NCBI GenBank assembly: GCA_001692895.1
Contig: KV748180.1
Span: 3,528,195-3,592,194 of the forward strand
Source of the DNA: Cenococcum geophilum 1.58
Taxonomy: Eukaryota > Ascomycota > Dothideomycetes > Gloniales > Gloniaceae
Length of the DNA: 64,000 bases
Direction: 5' to 3'
Position numbers and translations under genes: made by a program. Every line of letters begins with the position of its first letter. Position 1 is the first letter of the stretch. A model generated the notes under the pieces. The model had not been told where the DNA came from. It searched no databases and saw only the letters and a program-made list of their open reading frames with translations. Positions 46,597-57,902 of the stretch are shown here, in pieces.

Positions 46597-49488
46597 AGAA
46601 ATAGTTAGAGTTACTATATAGTAAAAGAAATAAGACTAGTAGACAATATATATATATAGAGGGACGATAATATACTACAAGGAACAAAAGAATATTTAAT
46701 TAAAAGTTTTACATTTTATTATAATAACGTATACTAAATTTATAAGACGCTAAGTATAGCGTAAGCTATTGGCTATAGGAGCTAAAATTAGTAGAGTTTA
46801 GAGAAACTAATAAACTAGTTTATAAATTGGATATTAAGGATAATAAATTTAATATAGGCGAAATATTTAGTAATAATAAGGTAATAAAAGTAGCTTACTA
46901 GAAGTATATAGATCTTAAAGATATTATAAAAAAATAGAGGATAATTCCACTATAGAATAGGGAATATTAGTAGGGATTAAGACCCTACTAAATACGATGT
47001 TTATCGCTTTATAAGACGCAAAAGAAGTAGGACGATAAACTACTTCGGTACTTAATAAAGGCAAAAGGCTAAAGGCTTAAGATTCTTAAGACGAGATATA
47101 AGACGCTTAAGATTCCTAAGATAGGATGAGATAAGCTTAAGGACCTATAATAGATAATAACCAATGGAGCAGAGCAACGGCTTAGTTTAGTAACATATAA
47201 ATAAGCTTAGGACGAAGTTTCCTAAAGGCATAAGACTCTTAAGACGAGATAAGTAAGATTTAAGATTTTTAAAATAAGATAAGAACACTATAGAAGCCTA
47301 ATTAAACTAAGGCTAGAGCTAAGCTTAAGAAAGAAGTAAGCTTAGAATTAAGAATCCTATAGGACTAAGATTTTAGTAATAAAATAAGGACTATTAAAGA
47401 AATTACGAGCAAGGCTTAGCAACAGGATTAAAATATTAATACTAAGATTAAGAAGTAAGAAGACTTTAAAAATCTACTTATAAGGCGAAAACCAAAAGAA
47501 ATTAGGGAGAAATTTAGACAGAGAATCCTTACTTAGCAAGAACAGAAACTAGATTAGAAAACTAGTACACTAGGTTATATAAGGGATAGGGCACCTATAT
47601 AAAGAATTACTAATAGGCCTAGGGCAGGTATACTAAGAGCTAAGTAGCTTACTAAACTAGAAGATAAAGAGGATTTAGGGATCCTTACTAGGTTTAAAGA
47701 ACAACATATAAAGGGCTATTACGATATAGTAATAAGAAGATACTTCCTTATGGACAAACTGTATACACTTCAACAGCTATACTAAAAATAGTATAGGCAA
47801 CGACATAATAATAAGTAAGAATATTTCTATATATAGTTGGGTAAAAAAGTTATTTAGGACTACCCTATTATAGAGAAGGCTATAACTTATATTAAAGGAG
47901 CCTTAATTATAATATTAAAGGATCTAAAGGAACGATTAAAGGACTAGAGAAGTAAGAGATATATCTTAGTACCTGTAAATAAAGTCGTAACGTCTAGATT
48001 AATATAGTAAAGGTTTAAACTTAAAGATAAAGATAAGTTAAGAGTTAACCTAAAGCACCTAGTATACTATACGCTATTATAGATCGCATATATAAACAAC
48101 GTATATAAAATGTATAAAAATCCAAAAGAGAAAAACCGGAAGTACTCTATAAGGATATATTGGGCGCCAAATAAGCGATAGTATAGGAATGCTAAGTATA
48201 TACATAGATAGCATCTAGTAGAAGTTTAGGAGTTAGGAGACTTAATACTTTAATTAGAAAGATTCCTTACAGAAAAATGCTTAAATAGATAATAGTAGTA
48301 AAAATGTCTAGAGAATACTTATTTATGGTATATTAAAGATAAAAAGCGAACTAGGTATTAGCTAAAGAGTAAGCCAAGTATATAAGGATCTAGTAGCTAA
48401 TAGTTAGGAAAAGTAAATGCCTATGGGATTAAAGGGAGCCAGTAATAAACCCTTAAACCCTTAAAGGAATTTAAGGATAACACCTAAATTTATAAGTTAA
48501 ATAGTAAGATTAGCAGTTTAAAGTACTAATAGATAGTGGAGTAATACGGAACTATATCTTATTAGCAGCAGTTAAGAGAATAGGATTACCTTATAGATAG
48601 AAGGAACAACCTTACCTATTATTTACAATTTTAGGAGATCTAATAGCCTATAGAGGAGGCATTATTAACCTTAAAACAGGACCTATTTAAATAAACATTA
48701 AAGGGAGATAAATTAAGATATCTTTTAATATCTTACTATTAGGACAAAATAAGGCAGTATTAAGAATGCCTTAGTTATAGGAATATAATCCAAAAATTAA
48801 TTAGATTATAGGTTAGGTCGATATTAGAGATACTTAATGGCGTAAGATATAATAATAGACTAAGTTAGTATAGTACTAAGTCGGAGTAATATATAAAGAG
48901 ATTAAGCGAGGCTTAAGTTATATACTAAAGAGATACCATAAGTATAGCAAAAAGTTATAAAGCCTAAAAAGTAAAAGGCTAGCAGATTATATAGCATAGA
49001 ACTATAAGATAGAGTTAAAACTAGAAATAAGTCTAAGGTTCTTTCTAACCTATAAGCTTACTTAAGAGGAGTTAAAAGTACTTAAAGAGTTTATCTAGGA
49101 AAACTTATAAAAAGGATATATTAAACTATCGCAGTTATTAGCGGAATATTTAGTATTATTTATACCAAAGAAGAATAGAAAACTTAGGCTATATATTAAC
49201 TACAAACAGTTAAATGGCATTACTTAAAAGGATAGGTATTCTTTACCCTTAATTAGCGAAATCTAGGACTAGATAGGTAATATGTAAATCTTTACAAAGA
49301 TAGATCTAAGGTAGGTATACTATTAGATTAAAATTAAGAAAGGCGATAAATAGAAGGCAGCCTTTAGATTAAGAGAAGGACTATATAAACCATTAGTTAT
49401 ACAGTTTAGGTTAATAAATATACTAGTAATATTTTAAAAAAGAATTAATAGTATATTAGGAGAATACCTTAATAAGTTTGTTATAGTA

Positions 49489-49500
49489 TACCTTAATAAT
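49489..49500 (+). other. RIP-mutated RT catalytic box
   Basis: Reads Tyr-Leu-Asn-Asn in place of YLDD. Both catalytic Asp codons changed GAT to AAT, so the enzyme would be inactive even without the stop codons. Confidence 0.82.
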
Positions 49501-50499
49501 ATTATTATCTACTTAATAACTAAGGAAGAATATAGAGAGCATGTTAAATAGGTTTTAAAAAGACTATAAAAAGAATAGATACTAGTAGCAATTAAGAAAT
49601 ACGAGTTCTTTATAAGGAAGACCGATTTTATTAGGTTTATTATTAAACTAGGTTATATTAGTATAGACCCAAAGAAGATTAAAGCCATAGTAAGTTAGTA
49701 AGAACTAGAGAACGTAACGCAGTTAAGGTTATTCTTAGGGTTTTATAACTACTATAGAAGGTTTATAGCATAGTGGTTAAAAAACATTAAACTATTTACT
49801 AGGCTTATAAAGAAAGAGGGATTGTAGGCATAGGGAGATAAATAAAAGAAGTTATTTAAAGAACTTAAAGAGTTATTTACCTAGGAGCCAATTCTTAAGA
49901 TCTACTAACTAGGACTAGACATGGTTATAGAAACGGACGTATTAGACTTTATACTAGGAGTATATTTGCTATAGAAGTATAAGGACGTATAGTACCCAGT
50001 AATATACTATAGTTGGAAGATAATACTACTAAAGTTAAACTATAACGTCTATAATAAGGAGTTATTAGGTATAGTTATAGCACTTAGGGAATAAAGAGCA
50101 TTTTTATAAGGCGTAGAGAAACTATTTATAATTAAAATAGATTATAAGAACTTAACGGGGTTTCTAATAATAAAAGAACTTAATTATAGATAGGTTAGAT
50201 AGGCAGAGATGCTTACAGAATACTATTTTAAGATTTAGTATACTAAAGGAACTAAAAATATAAGGGTAGACGTACTTAGTAAAAAAGCTAAACTATAAAA
50301 TAATAAGAAACTATTAGGAGTAATACTACACAGAGATAAGGATGGATTAATTAGATATAATTACCCTAAACTAGTAGTAACTTAAGAGGATAATAAACTA
50401 AAAAGAGTCTATAAGACACTAGAGAGCTTTTAAGTATAAAGAATTCTAGAAGTATAACTAGAAGATCTATAGATGGATATATACGAAAATTAAAAAATA

Positions 50500-51250
50500 A
50501 AGTATATCCTAAAAAGCATAGTAGAGCATTTTATAGAAGATTTCTATAAGGAAATAACTTAGGGACATAATAAAGCGACAGGCTTAGTGTTAAGACTTTA
50601 GGAAGAATACATTATTAATAGAATTTAGGGTATAGCTAGAAAAGTAATAAAAGAGTGTTTAGATTGCTAAAGGAATAAACTAATAAGGTATAAGCTATAC
50701 GGAGGGCTATAACCTATTAAAATACTAGAGAGACTATAGGAGTTTATATTATAGGACTTTATTATTAAATTACTAAAGTTAAGAGATCCTATTACCAGAT
50801 AAGAGTATAATATAATCTTAGTAATAGTAGACAAGTTAACTAAATAGGGCTACTTTATAGCATGNATAGAAGAAATCTTAGCAGAAGATATCACTAGAAT
50901 CTATATTAAAGAAGTATTTATAAGATATAGAGCACTAAGCAAGATTATATTAGATAGAGATCTAAGATTTATAGCAGCATTTTAGGAGGTATTCTTAGCG
51001 GAATAAGGGGTTTGCGTAGTAATATTAATAGCATATTATCTACAGACGGACAGATAAACGGAAAGATTAAATTAAACGCTAGAATAGTATTTAAGATATT
51101 ATATTAATTATATATAGAATAATTAGGTATTACTATTACTAGTTATATAGTTTATATACAATATAACACTATAGGAAGTAATAGGCATATTACTATTTAA
51201 GGCAAATTATAGATATAAGCTAAGAATATTATTATTACTACAATAAGTAA
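50500..51250 (+). other. Integrase domain of the Gypsy element (decayed)
   Basis: An HHCC-like zinc-binding part lies at about 50,520-50,670 (Cys-Leu-Asp-Cys retained). It is followed by Ile-Ile-Leu-Val-Ile-Val-Asp-Lys-Leu-Thr-Lys near 50,810-50,850, the strand carrying the first catalytic Asp of the rve fold. Confidence 0.75.
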
Positions 51251-51669
51251 AGAAAACAAGTAGCACAGCTAAAGAAAAAATAAAGATGTTAATAAATCTT
51301 TATATAAACCTTATAGAATTAGCGAAAAAGGTATAAAAGAGAATAAAAAGGTACTATAACGCTAAGAGATCTAAGGGACTAGATCTTAAGGAGGGGGATA
51401 AAGTATAGCTACTATATAAAATTTTTAAAAGTTAATAACTAAGTAAGAAATTGGACCATATTAGACTAGGACCTTTTAAAATTATTTAGAGGATTTTACT
51501 AGTTACGTTTAAGTTAAACCTACTAGCTAAGATAAAGATTTACCCTATATAGTATATTGCAATGCTAAAGCTAGTATATAGGAATATTAAGCTACTAATT
51601 TATAAAGTAGACACGTATAGAGGATAAGAGGAAAATAAATAGTAAGTTTTAAAGATTATTAGTTATAAG

Positions 51670-51780
51670 GATATTAACAATAAAATATAGTATAAGGTTA
51701 AGTAGATAGGCTATAATAAAACTACCTAGGAACTACTATAAAATTTAAAGAATGCTATAGAAAAGGTATAGGAGTATTAA
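51670..51780 (+). other. Chromodomain at the end of pol
   Basis: Reads Tyr-Lys-Val-Lys-stop-Ile-Gly-Tyr-Asn-Lys-Thr-Thr-stop-Glu, then Asn-Leu-Lys-Asn-Ala. This is the chromodomain core with Trp codons turned into TAG. It places the element in the chromovirus branch, whose integrases target heterochromatin. Confidence 0.75.
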
Positions 51781-52520
51781 AAGAAAATGGGTTAGGTAAT
51801 ATTAAGAAAAAGCTAAAGATAAAGGGATTAGTTAAAGGCGATAGATAAGCCAAATTATCTAAGGGATTTACCACTAGCGTATAAGCTGTTTCCGCCTCTT
51901 CTTAATTAAAATCCTTTTTAGCCTCCTTAGCCTTAAGTTTAGATAGACCTTACTCTACTAAATAAAGCTCTTTTAAGCGTACTTTTTTACGGACCTTTAC
52001 TAGACGGCTTAGGCGAGTATAAATATCTAGTTAAGCTTTTAGAGCTTAAGATGCCTTATTAAAACGACGCTGAACTTTAGCAAGGGCCTCGGCTAGCTTA
52101 CTCTCTAGTTTTTCAGCCGCTACTAATACGCGCGACCCTAAGACAGATTAGATAAGAAACTAGACAATTATAAGAAATAATAAAATATATATACTTAGTA
52201 TTAGAGACGGATTAAACATTATAGGATAACCGTATATTCGCTCGCGTATACTTAATATAAGAAGAAGGTTAGCAACTAGACGGAGATGCGATTATAATAT
52301 ATACTAGCTTTTTCTCTATATAACAAGAATAGGATAGTATAACTTTACTAAGTAATAGAATAAATGTTACTAGCTAGTTATAACGATTAGGCGTAAATAA
52401 TCTAATAGGAGGTATTAGGAATAATAAAGGTTATTAAATTAAAGATAGAAATGCTATACCTCTAATAGACGACTTAGAGATAGGAGATATCTTTAAGGAT
52501 AAAGAAAAGAGGAGGGGGGT

Positions 52521-52943
52521 AGTATTACGGACCTTATATTAGCAGTAGCGCAACTACTAAGAATAGACATAAATAGGTTAGTTAAAATAGTATAGGAGGC
52601 GCTAGAACCGATTAAGCTATAGGATAAGGGGTAGCTAAGTTACGTGGCTAGTTACGTTATAAGTTCGGAATATAGGAACATAGGAATATAGAAACGTGAC
52701 GTACTAACGTACTAATATACCAACGTACTAAACCCTTTATTATAGAGAGGAGTTATATATTTAAGGACGCACAGTCTTTATAGGTAGTTTCTTTTCTTTG
52801 TAGTGAATCTTAGAATATAATTAGAGTTAATCTATTAGGTAACCACTCCACTAGTTATTATTACGTTGTTGACTTCTTATTTACCTACATACCCAGCCCA
52901 TTAACAAGTCCACCGTAGTATTTCCTACAAGGCTTCGTTACAG
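52521..52943 (+). repeat. Right LTR of the Gypsy element
   Basis: It starts with a TGTATTACGG-like sequence (now tagtattacgg) right after a polypurine tract, and ends near cttcgttaca. It is about 423 bp long. A partial duplication of its tail follows at 52,944-52,979. Confidence 0.7.
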
Positions 52944-53180
52944 TCTACCGTAATACTCCTATAAGGTTTTATTATACTTATCTAATAGCTAATAGAGCTC
53001 TATAAACTTATTTATCTACTTTATAAGCTTATCTATTATATCCTCTATAAAGAATAGACTAAATATCGTAAGGGCATCGCTTGTATTAAGGTTAAGTAGA
53101 AGATTTAACTAGCTATAATCGCTAATTATTAATTTTTAGGGTTTAAAGCTGGGTATTAGCTAAGGCTTTAAAGGATTTTT
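52944..53180. other. Last RIP-mutated stretch before normal DNA
   Basis: Begins with a second partial copy of the LTR tail (taccgtaatactcc..), then unassigned TA-rich sequence. TpG and CpA become common from about 53,180 onward, marking the edge of the isochore. Confidence 0.6.
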
Positions 53181-53600
53181 TTGTAATTTGAGTCAGTGGA
53201 ACCTTGTATTATATGCATTAAATAATATTTAGGTCTTTAAATCGAGAAGAGGAGACTATATTGGCAGTGAGGGTGACCAGGGGCCCGGTCTGTTGAGTTG
53301 GACATATCTCAAAACTCGTAGCTGAGGGGGTCACTCTTTGGTAATGCAACGAGTATCAAGTGGAGCCTTGTATTCGAACATAGTTATCATCTCGAAGGTA
53401 GTGAAGTCGGTATTGAAGAGAGGCGTGAACAATATTGAAAGCCGTCGGGCAGATCCCTGTTCGGGGAAACCTTGGGGGAAGCCCGAGAAAGTGCCCGAAA
53501 GCTGGCGGGAGCTCAACCTCAACTCCAAATTTAAGGACCAACACCACATCTCCCTCACATCTCCTCTCTCTTCCTCTTCCCTTTCTCGATCTTATCAGAT
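53181..53600 (+). promoter_or_regulatory. Upstream region of the PDH E1-alpha gene
   Basis: About 420 bp of normal-composition DNA between the RIP block and the PDA1 start codon. It must contain the promoter and 5' leader unless those reach into the AT-rich block. A CT-rich tract (ctcccct..cttcctcttcc, 53,549-53,590) lies directly before the ATG, as is common for strongly expressed fungal genes. A 16-bp near-repeat (agtggaaccttgtatt and agtggagccttgtatt) occurs near 53,197 and 53,360. No TATA box is evident. Confidence 0.5.
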
Positions 53601-55141
53601 ATGTTCGCGAGGACGTTACGGAAAAGCATAGCATCGCCGCTACGGCGTAACGCTTTTGTTCCTGTGACAAGACCGGCGTTCAGGACGGTCACCACCGACG
53701 CGGCTTCCTCGCATGCTGACAAGGAGAGCGTACCGGAGGTAGGGCCACCAATTCCTACCCACAGGATACACAATTAAGAGGGCAATTGCTAATGATCAAC
53801 AGGAAGATGACAAGCCCTTCAAAGTCCATCTCTCTGATGAGAGCTTTGAGACATACGAGCTCGATCCTCCGCCATACACCCTGGACACCACCAAGAAGGA
53901 ATTGAAGCAGATGTACTACGATATGGTGGCAGTACGGTGAGTACCACTTAAATAAGCTTAATTGATACCATATATGGTCTCTGAACCTAATTTCTTCCAC
54001 TCTGCAGACGAATGGAAATGGCCGCCGATAGACTCTACAAGGAGAAGAAGATTCGAGGTTTCTGCCACTTGTCTACTGGGCAGGAAGCCGTCGCTGTCGG
54101 TATTGAGCATGCCATCGACAAGTCCGATAGCGTTATCACAGCCTACCGTTGTCACGGTTTTGCTATGATGCGCGGTGGAACTGTCAAGTCTATTATCGGC
54201 GAACTACTAGGCCGTAGAGAGGGTATCGCCTATGGCAAGGGTGGCTCTATGCACATGTTTGCTCCTGGATTCTACGGTGGTAACGGTATTGTCGGCGCAC
54301 AGGTCCCTGTTGGTGCTGGCATTGCATTCGCGAACCTCTACGAGAACAAGAACCATGTGACCTTGGCGTTGTATGGCGATGGTGCATCGAATCAGGGACA
54401 AGTTTTTGAGGCATTCAACATGGCGAAGCTGTGGAACCTACCTGTTATCTTCGGATGCGAGAGTAAATCAGCCTTCTCCGAACGCAAAACTGCCTGGAAT
54501 ATGACGCTAACATAATAATAACCAGACAACAAGTACGGCATGGGAACTGCAGCCAATCGTGCCGCAGCGTTGACGGATTACTACAAACGTGGTCAATATA
54601 TCCCAGGTCTCAAGATCAACGGCATGGACGTCCTGGCCGTCAAGGCTGCCGTCCAGTACGGTAAGCAATGGACCAGCGCTGGCAAAGGTCCTCTGGTCTA
54701 TGAATATGTCACTTACCGATATGGCGGACATTCGATGAGTGATCCTGGTACCACTTATCGCGTAAGTTCTCACTTTAGACTTGACAATTGAAAGCCGTAA
54801 AACTAACACTCTTTTCCATCACCTAGACTCGTGAGGAAATTCAACGCATGCGCAGCACCAACGATCCTATCGCCGGCCTGAAGCAGAAGCTCATTGACTG
54901 GGGTGTTGTATCTGAAGATGAACTAAAGCAGATCGACAAGGACGCCCGCTCCTCTGTTGATGCCGAAGTCGCCGAAGCCGAGAAGATGGCCCCGCCTGAC
55001 CCAACTCCTCAGATCTTGTTCGAGGATATTTACGTGAAAGGCTCAGAGCCCGAGTACCTGAGGGGTCGGACCCCAGAGGAGAACTTTTATTACACCGAGG
55101 CAGATACTCCTGCGGGCCCAAAGTCTGTTGCAAGAACGTAA
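53601..55141 (+). CDS. Pyruvate dehydrogenase E1 component subunit alpha, mitochondrial
   Basis: Thiamine-diphosphate-dependent decarboxylation of pyruvate in the mitochondrial PDH complex, acting as an alpha2beta2 tetramer with E1-beta. Five exons are deduced: 53601-53738, 53803-53936, 54008-54462, 54526-54761 and 54827-55141, with GT..AG introns of 63-71 nt and frame kept throughout. They give 425 residues, the usual length. Residues 1 to about 32 are Arg-rich with no acidic residue, a mitochondrial presequence. The ThDP motif starts Gly-Asp-Gly at about residue 214 and ends at Glu-Asn-Asn (242-244). The regulatory phosphorylation loop [12 protein letters not shown] is at 306-317. The start ATG at 53,601 is chosen because it opens the presequence. 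All key motifs are intact. Its 3' end faces HAT1. Confidence 0.95.
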
Positions 55142-55744
55142 AAGATGTAATTGGTGGGCGAGGTGTGAAGTTCTGAGGTGAAGCTGGAAGTAGGGGAGTG
55201 AAGGGTCGGAAGTTTTGGATTCAGAGTCTAGCAGGTATTCTGAAAAAGTTGTAATATTACAATCCTGTGACATTGCTGCTGTCTTAGCCTTCTCTTCCTA
55301 CCGCACGTCATCCGAGTCATATAGAGATTATTGTACACAGTTACAAGACAGTGGAATATGTTGTGATTGATGTGTTGCTTTGCATCTCCATCCCGAAAGA
55401 ACCTCACCGTTGCTGATATACATAAAAAGTTTAGTCATGATCCCGGTACTAGTTATAACTCCCGAAACCTCGAAGGTAGAGGCTGCATAGGAGCCCACAT
55501 TAGGCGCAGTCAATGCTAAAGAGAACGCATTCCAGCACCAGCTACCCATGGGATATCGAAAAGTACCAGCCCAACCCCTTTTAATCCTAATCTATAACGC
55601 ACTTCGAAATGTTCTATCAACTGCATTTGTACCTAAATCATAGCAATATTCCGATCTAGGGCAGTTATATCGAAGCGGTGGGAGAAAATGGCCAGGAAGG
55701 TATCCGGAACATATCCGCCTTAACGCCCATCCCATACCCATAAA
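55142..55744. other. Convergent 3' intergenic region
   Basis: 603 bp between the stop codons of PDA1 (+) and HAT1 (-). It should hold both 3' UTRs and polyadenylation sites. No ORF with coding character or repeat is seen. Confidence 0.6.
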
Positions 55745-57464
55745 TCATCCCGCAACCTTCGGCCTCTTCGCCGCAATGACCTCCCGCGCACCTCCTACCA
55801 CATCCTCATCATCGTCTTCATCTTCCTCGTCTACCACCCTCTTCTTCCTCTTCCCCCCATGCGCTGCACTACCGTTCGCCTCCTGCACCTTCGCCCACTT
55901 CGCCCGCTTCTCCACTCCCTCCAGTAACCGCGTATAGTCCGCCTCCACACCCTTCGCCGTCTCCTCGACCTTCTCTATCCGCTCACTCTGCTCCATCTGC
56001 GCCAGCTGATCCGCATTATGTCGATACAGGCGCTCCTTCAACGCCAGGCGCCAGAAATAGTAGCGGCGGTCATTCTCGTGACCGCTCTTCTCCTTGCGCG
56101 TGATACGCGCAGTGCTGCGGTGGAGCGGCGGGATGGTGCTGAGTAGGTGCATCTCGACGAGGCGGGCGAACTGGCGCGGAGAGATCTTGGCGGCGCGGCG
56201 CAGCGCGGTGAGGGTTTCTTCTGGTCCGAGGATCAGGTCGGTGGGGATGTCGGCGTCTTTTTGCAGTGTCGAGGCGGGTAGGGCGGTGGGCAGGGAGAGT
56301 GAGGCGAAGGCGGGGAGTGTGCGCAGGTACAGCATGTCGCAGTAGTCACGCATGTCGTCGAAGGCTTCGTTCGGGTCTTCGACGGTGATTTCGTAAATGT
56401 TGGGTGTGGAGACGAAGAGAGTGAACATGGTGTTGTAGAGGTGGGTGCCGTGGGATTGGGACTGGTATGGAGGGAGGATCACGAATTGCGATATCCGTTC
56501 GCGTGAGGGGGCGGAGAGAGGATTGTATGGTTCGGCATATCTAAAAGTTTCAGGATTTGTGGCTAGTTGTGGTGGTGTATAGGAGGTCAAATTGCCGTTT
56601 GAGGTATCGGTGATGGAGCCGGTTGCGCGCAGGATTTCTAGGGTTGGGAAGATCCAGAGACGGTAAGAGGTAGAGAAACCGGCAATGGTATAAGGCGAGG
56701 TTCCAGGTAATTTCTTCAGTGGGGTGACTTCGTAGACAAGAAATAATGTCCAGCGTTCCATTGTCCAGTCTTGATCATCTAAATTCTGACACGTGCCGCC
56801 TTCGATATAAAACGGGATGAATATCTGCATTCGACGGAATATCTCCTTGGCTGCAGGGTCAGCCAGGCAGGCGCTCCATATTTCGAATTGCTTGCCATGT
56901 AACAAATAGCTATGCAGAAGTTTGCCGGGAGGCTTCCAGGAGCTATCAATCACATCTGATTCTATCGTATCCGCGGAAGTATTCGCCGCGTCAAAGACAT
57001 CTATAGATTGTCAGCCTCATAATTTCTAGTTTCAATTTACTAGATGCTCCATATTTAGAACTCCTCCAGGAAGTTCTATTGTCTACGCAACTGCCGAGTC
57101 ATACATTCTGGAAGATAATCCTTCAACATTTCCTTCAAGTCCATAGCTTTCGTATGGCCAATAGGTTTCCATTTCTCTTCATACTGGATATCCAGAGAAA
57201 GCTTGAGATCGTTGGCGCGAAAATCAAGGTTCAATTCCAAATCAATATATCCAAATATCGTCTCATCTTCGCCGAAGATTGGGTAGGTAAAGGTGGGATG
57301 GAACGGCTCCTCAAAGACTCGTAGGTTTCCAGATTTGCTAGTTGGGCGGACGAGGTTAATGTTCAGCGCTTCATTGGAGCTGACCAACCCTGATAGAGAA
57401 ATTAGTGCGCAATGATCAAGCAAGTTGCTGAAGTCAACCCACATTTCTCAAGTTCTTCCGCCAT
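55745..57464 (-). CDS. Histone acetyltransferase type B catalytic subunit HAT1
   Basis: Acetylates newly made histone H4 (Lys5/Lys12) with the Hat2/RbAp partner before deposition. Three exons are deduced on the minus strand: 57443-57464, 57105-57389 and 55745-57000, with introns of 53 and 104 nt, giving 520 residues. The tiny first exon supplies Met-Ala-Glu-Glu-Leu-Glu-Lys and splices to create the family's early Trp. The Hat1 N-terminal domain follows, with the FTYPIFGEDE segment. The GNAT core has RISQFVILPPYQ and EDPNEAFDD (310-318), with the likely catalytic Glu at 310. The acetyl-CoA loop reads QSQSHG (282-287) where family members have Q-x-K/Q-G-H-G, so a normally invariant Gly is Ser. 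The C-terminus has a basic NLS-like KRKKR followed by an acidic tract and AAKRPK. It shares an upstream region with the divergent ZIP gene. Confidence 0.93.
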
Positions 57465-57902
57465 AGTATTTAAGTCCCGCGCTCGGCGCCGATGCTGTAG
57501 ACTGTACAATAGGTAGATGCAACTGTTTGCAGGAATGCGAAACAATTGTTGGCGTTGGATTAAGACCAGGGCGTTGGCGGAGGAAGAGTTAAAATGGAGA
57601 AAGTGAATGAAGATCAGTCGCGAAAGAAGGCGACGTTCACGCGTCAAGCGTCTCGGTTGGCCTTGTTCTTATGTACATAGCCCTGCATATGGCAATCAAG
57701 GAACTCTAGCTTGATCAACACTCCCGCATACCACGAAAGACTGCCACTTCAACTTCGACACAGCACGCCAAAGGCATGGGTCGCTAAAAAGTAAAATGCT
57801 CTGGCCCGTACGTTATTCAGCTACTCCTTGAAAGACTTATCGACTATAAATCCACCATTTGATCAACGACGTCAGGAGCTCAACTCTTGACCATAGGCCA
57901 AC
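57465..57902. promoter_or_regulatory. Shared upstream region of HAT1 and the ZIP gene
   Basis: 438 bp between divergent start codons (57,464 and 57,903). It must carry both promoters. A tatttaag motif occurs at 57,467-57,474, too close to the HAT1 start codon to be a classical TATA box. No other site is clear. Confidence 0.5.

Larger units (their letters stand above)
45277..52943 (+). mobile_element. Ty3/Gypsy chromovirus-type retrotransposon, RIP-inactivated
   Basis: Plus-strand order matches Gypsy: gag with a nucleocapsid zinc knuckle, protease region, reverse transcriptase, RNase H, integrase and a C-terminal chromodomain, between two related LTRs. All frames carry many RIP-type stops. 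The RT region (about 49,120-49,520) reads Tyr-Ile-Asn-Tyr-Lys-Gln-Leu-Asn, then Thr-Lys-Ile-Asp-Leu, then Tyr-Leu-Asn-Asn where the family has YLDD. A polypurine tract (gagggggg-like, 52,511-52,520) precedes the right LTR. It lies between the DUF3435 relic and the edge of the isochore. A single N at 50,865 is an assembly ambiguity. Confidence 0.9.
1..53180. other. RIP-mutated AT-rich isochore
   Basis: The whole stretch is dominated by TA-containing words, with CpA and TpG scarce while CpG persists (many gcg, cgc and acg words). This is the expected outcome of repeat-induced point mutation, which turns CpA into TpA on either strand. Reading frames of recognisable proteins survive in phase but are broken by TAA/TAG codons where Gln or Trp is expected. 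Two paired LTRs inside it differ only by transitions. Normal composition resumes sharply near 53,180. Such blocks are usually heterochromatic in ascomycetes. That last point is family knowledge, not visible here. Confidence 0.93.

Noticed and set aside
53331-53773. Several overlapping open frames on both strands around the PDA1 start
   Set aside because: They are shadows of the PDA1 5' leader and first exon. None continues into a recognisable protein.
54463-54525. Apparent frameshift between the two large PDA1 open frames
   Set aside because: It is a normal intron: GTAAAT donor, GCTAAC branch point and CAG acceptor restore Glu-Asn-Asn exactly.
57001-57104. Apparent break in HAT1 between two open frames
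   Set aside because: Explained by a 104-nt GT..AG intron with a CTGAC branch point, and the frame is kept across it.
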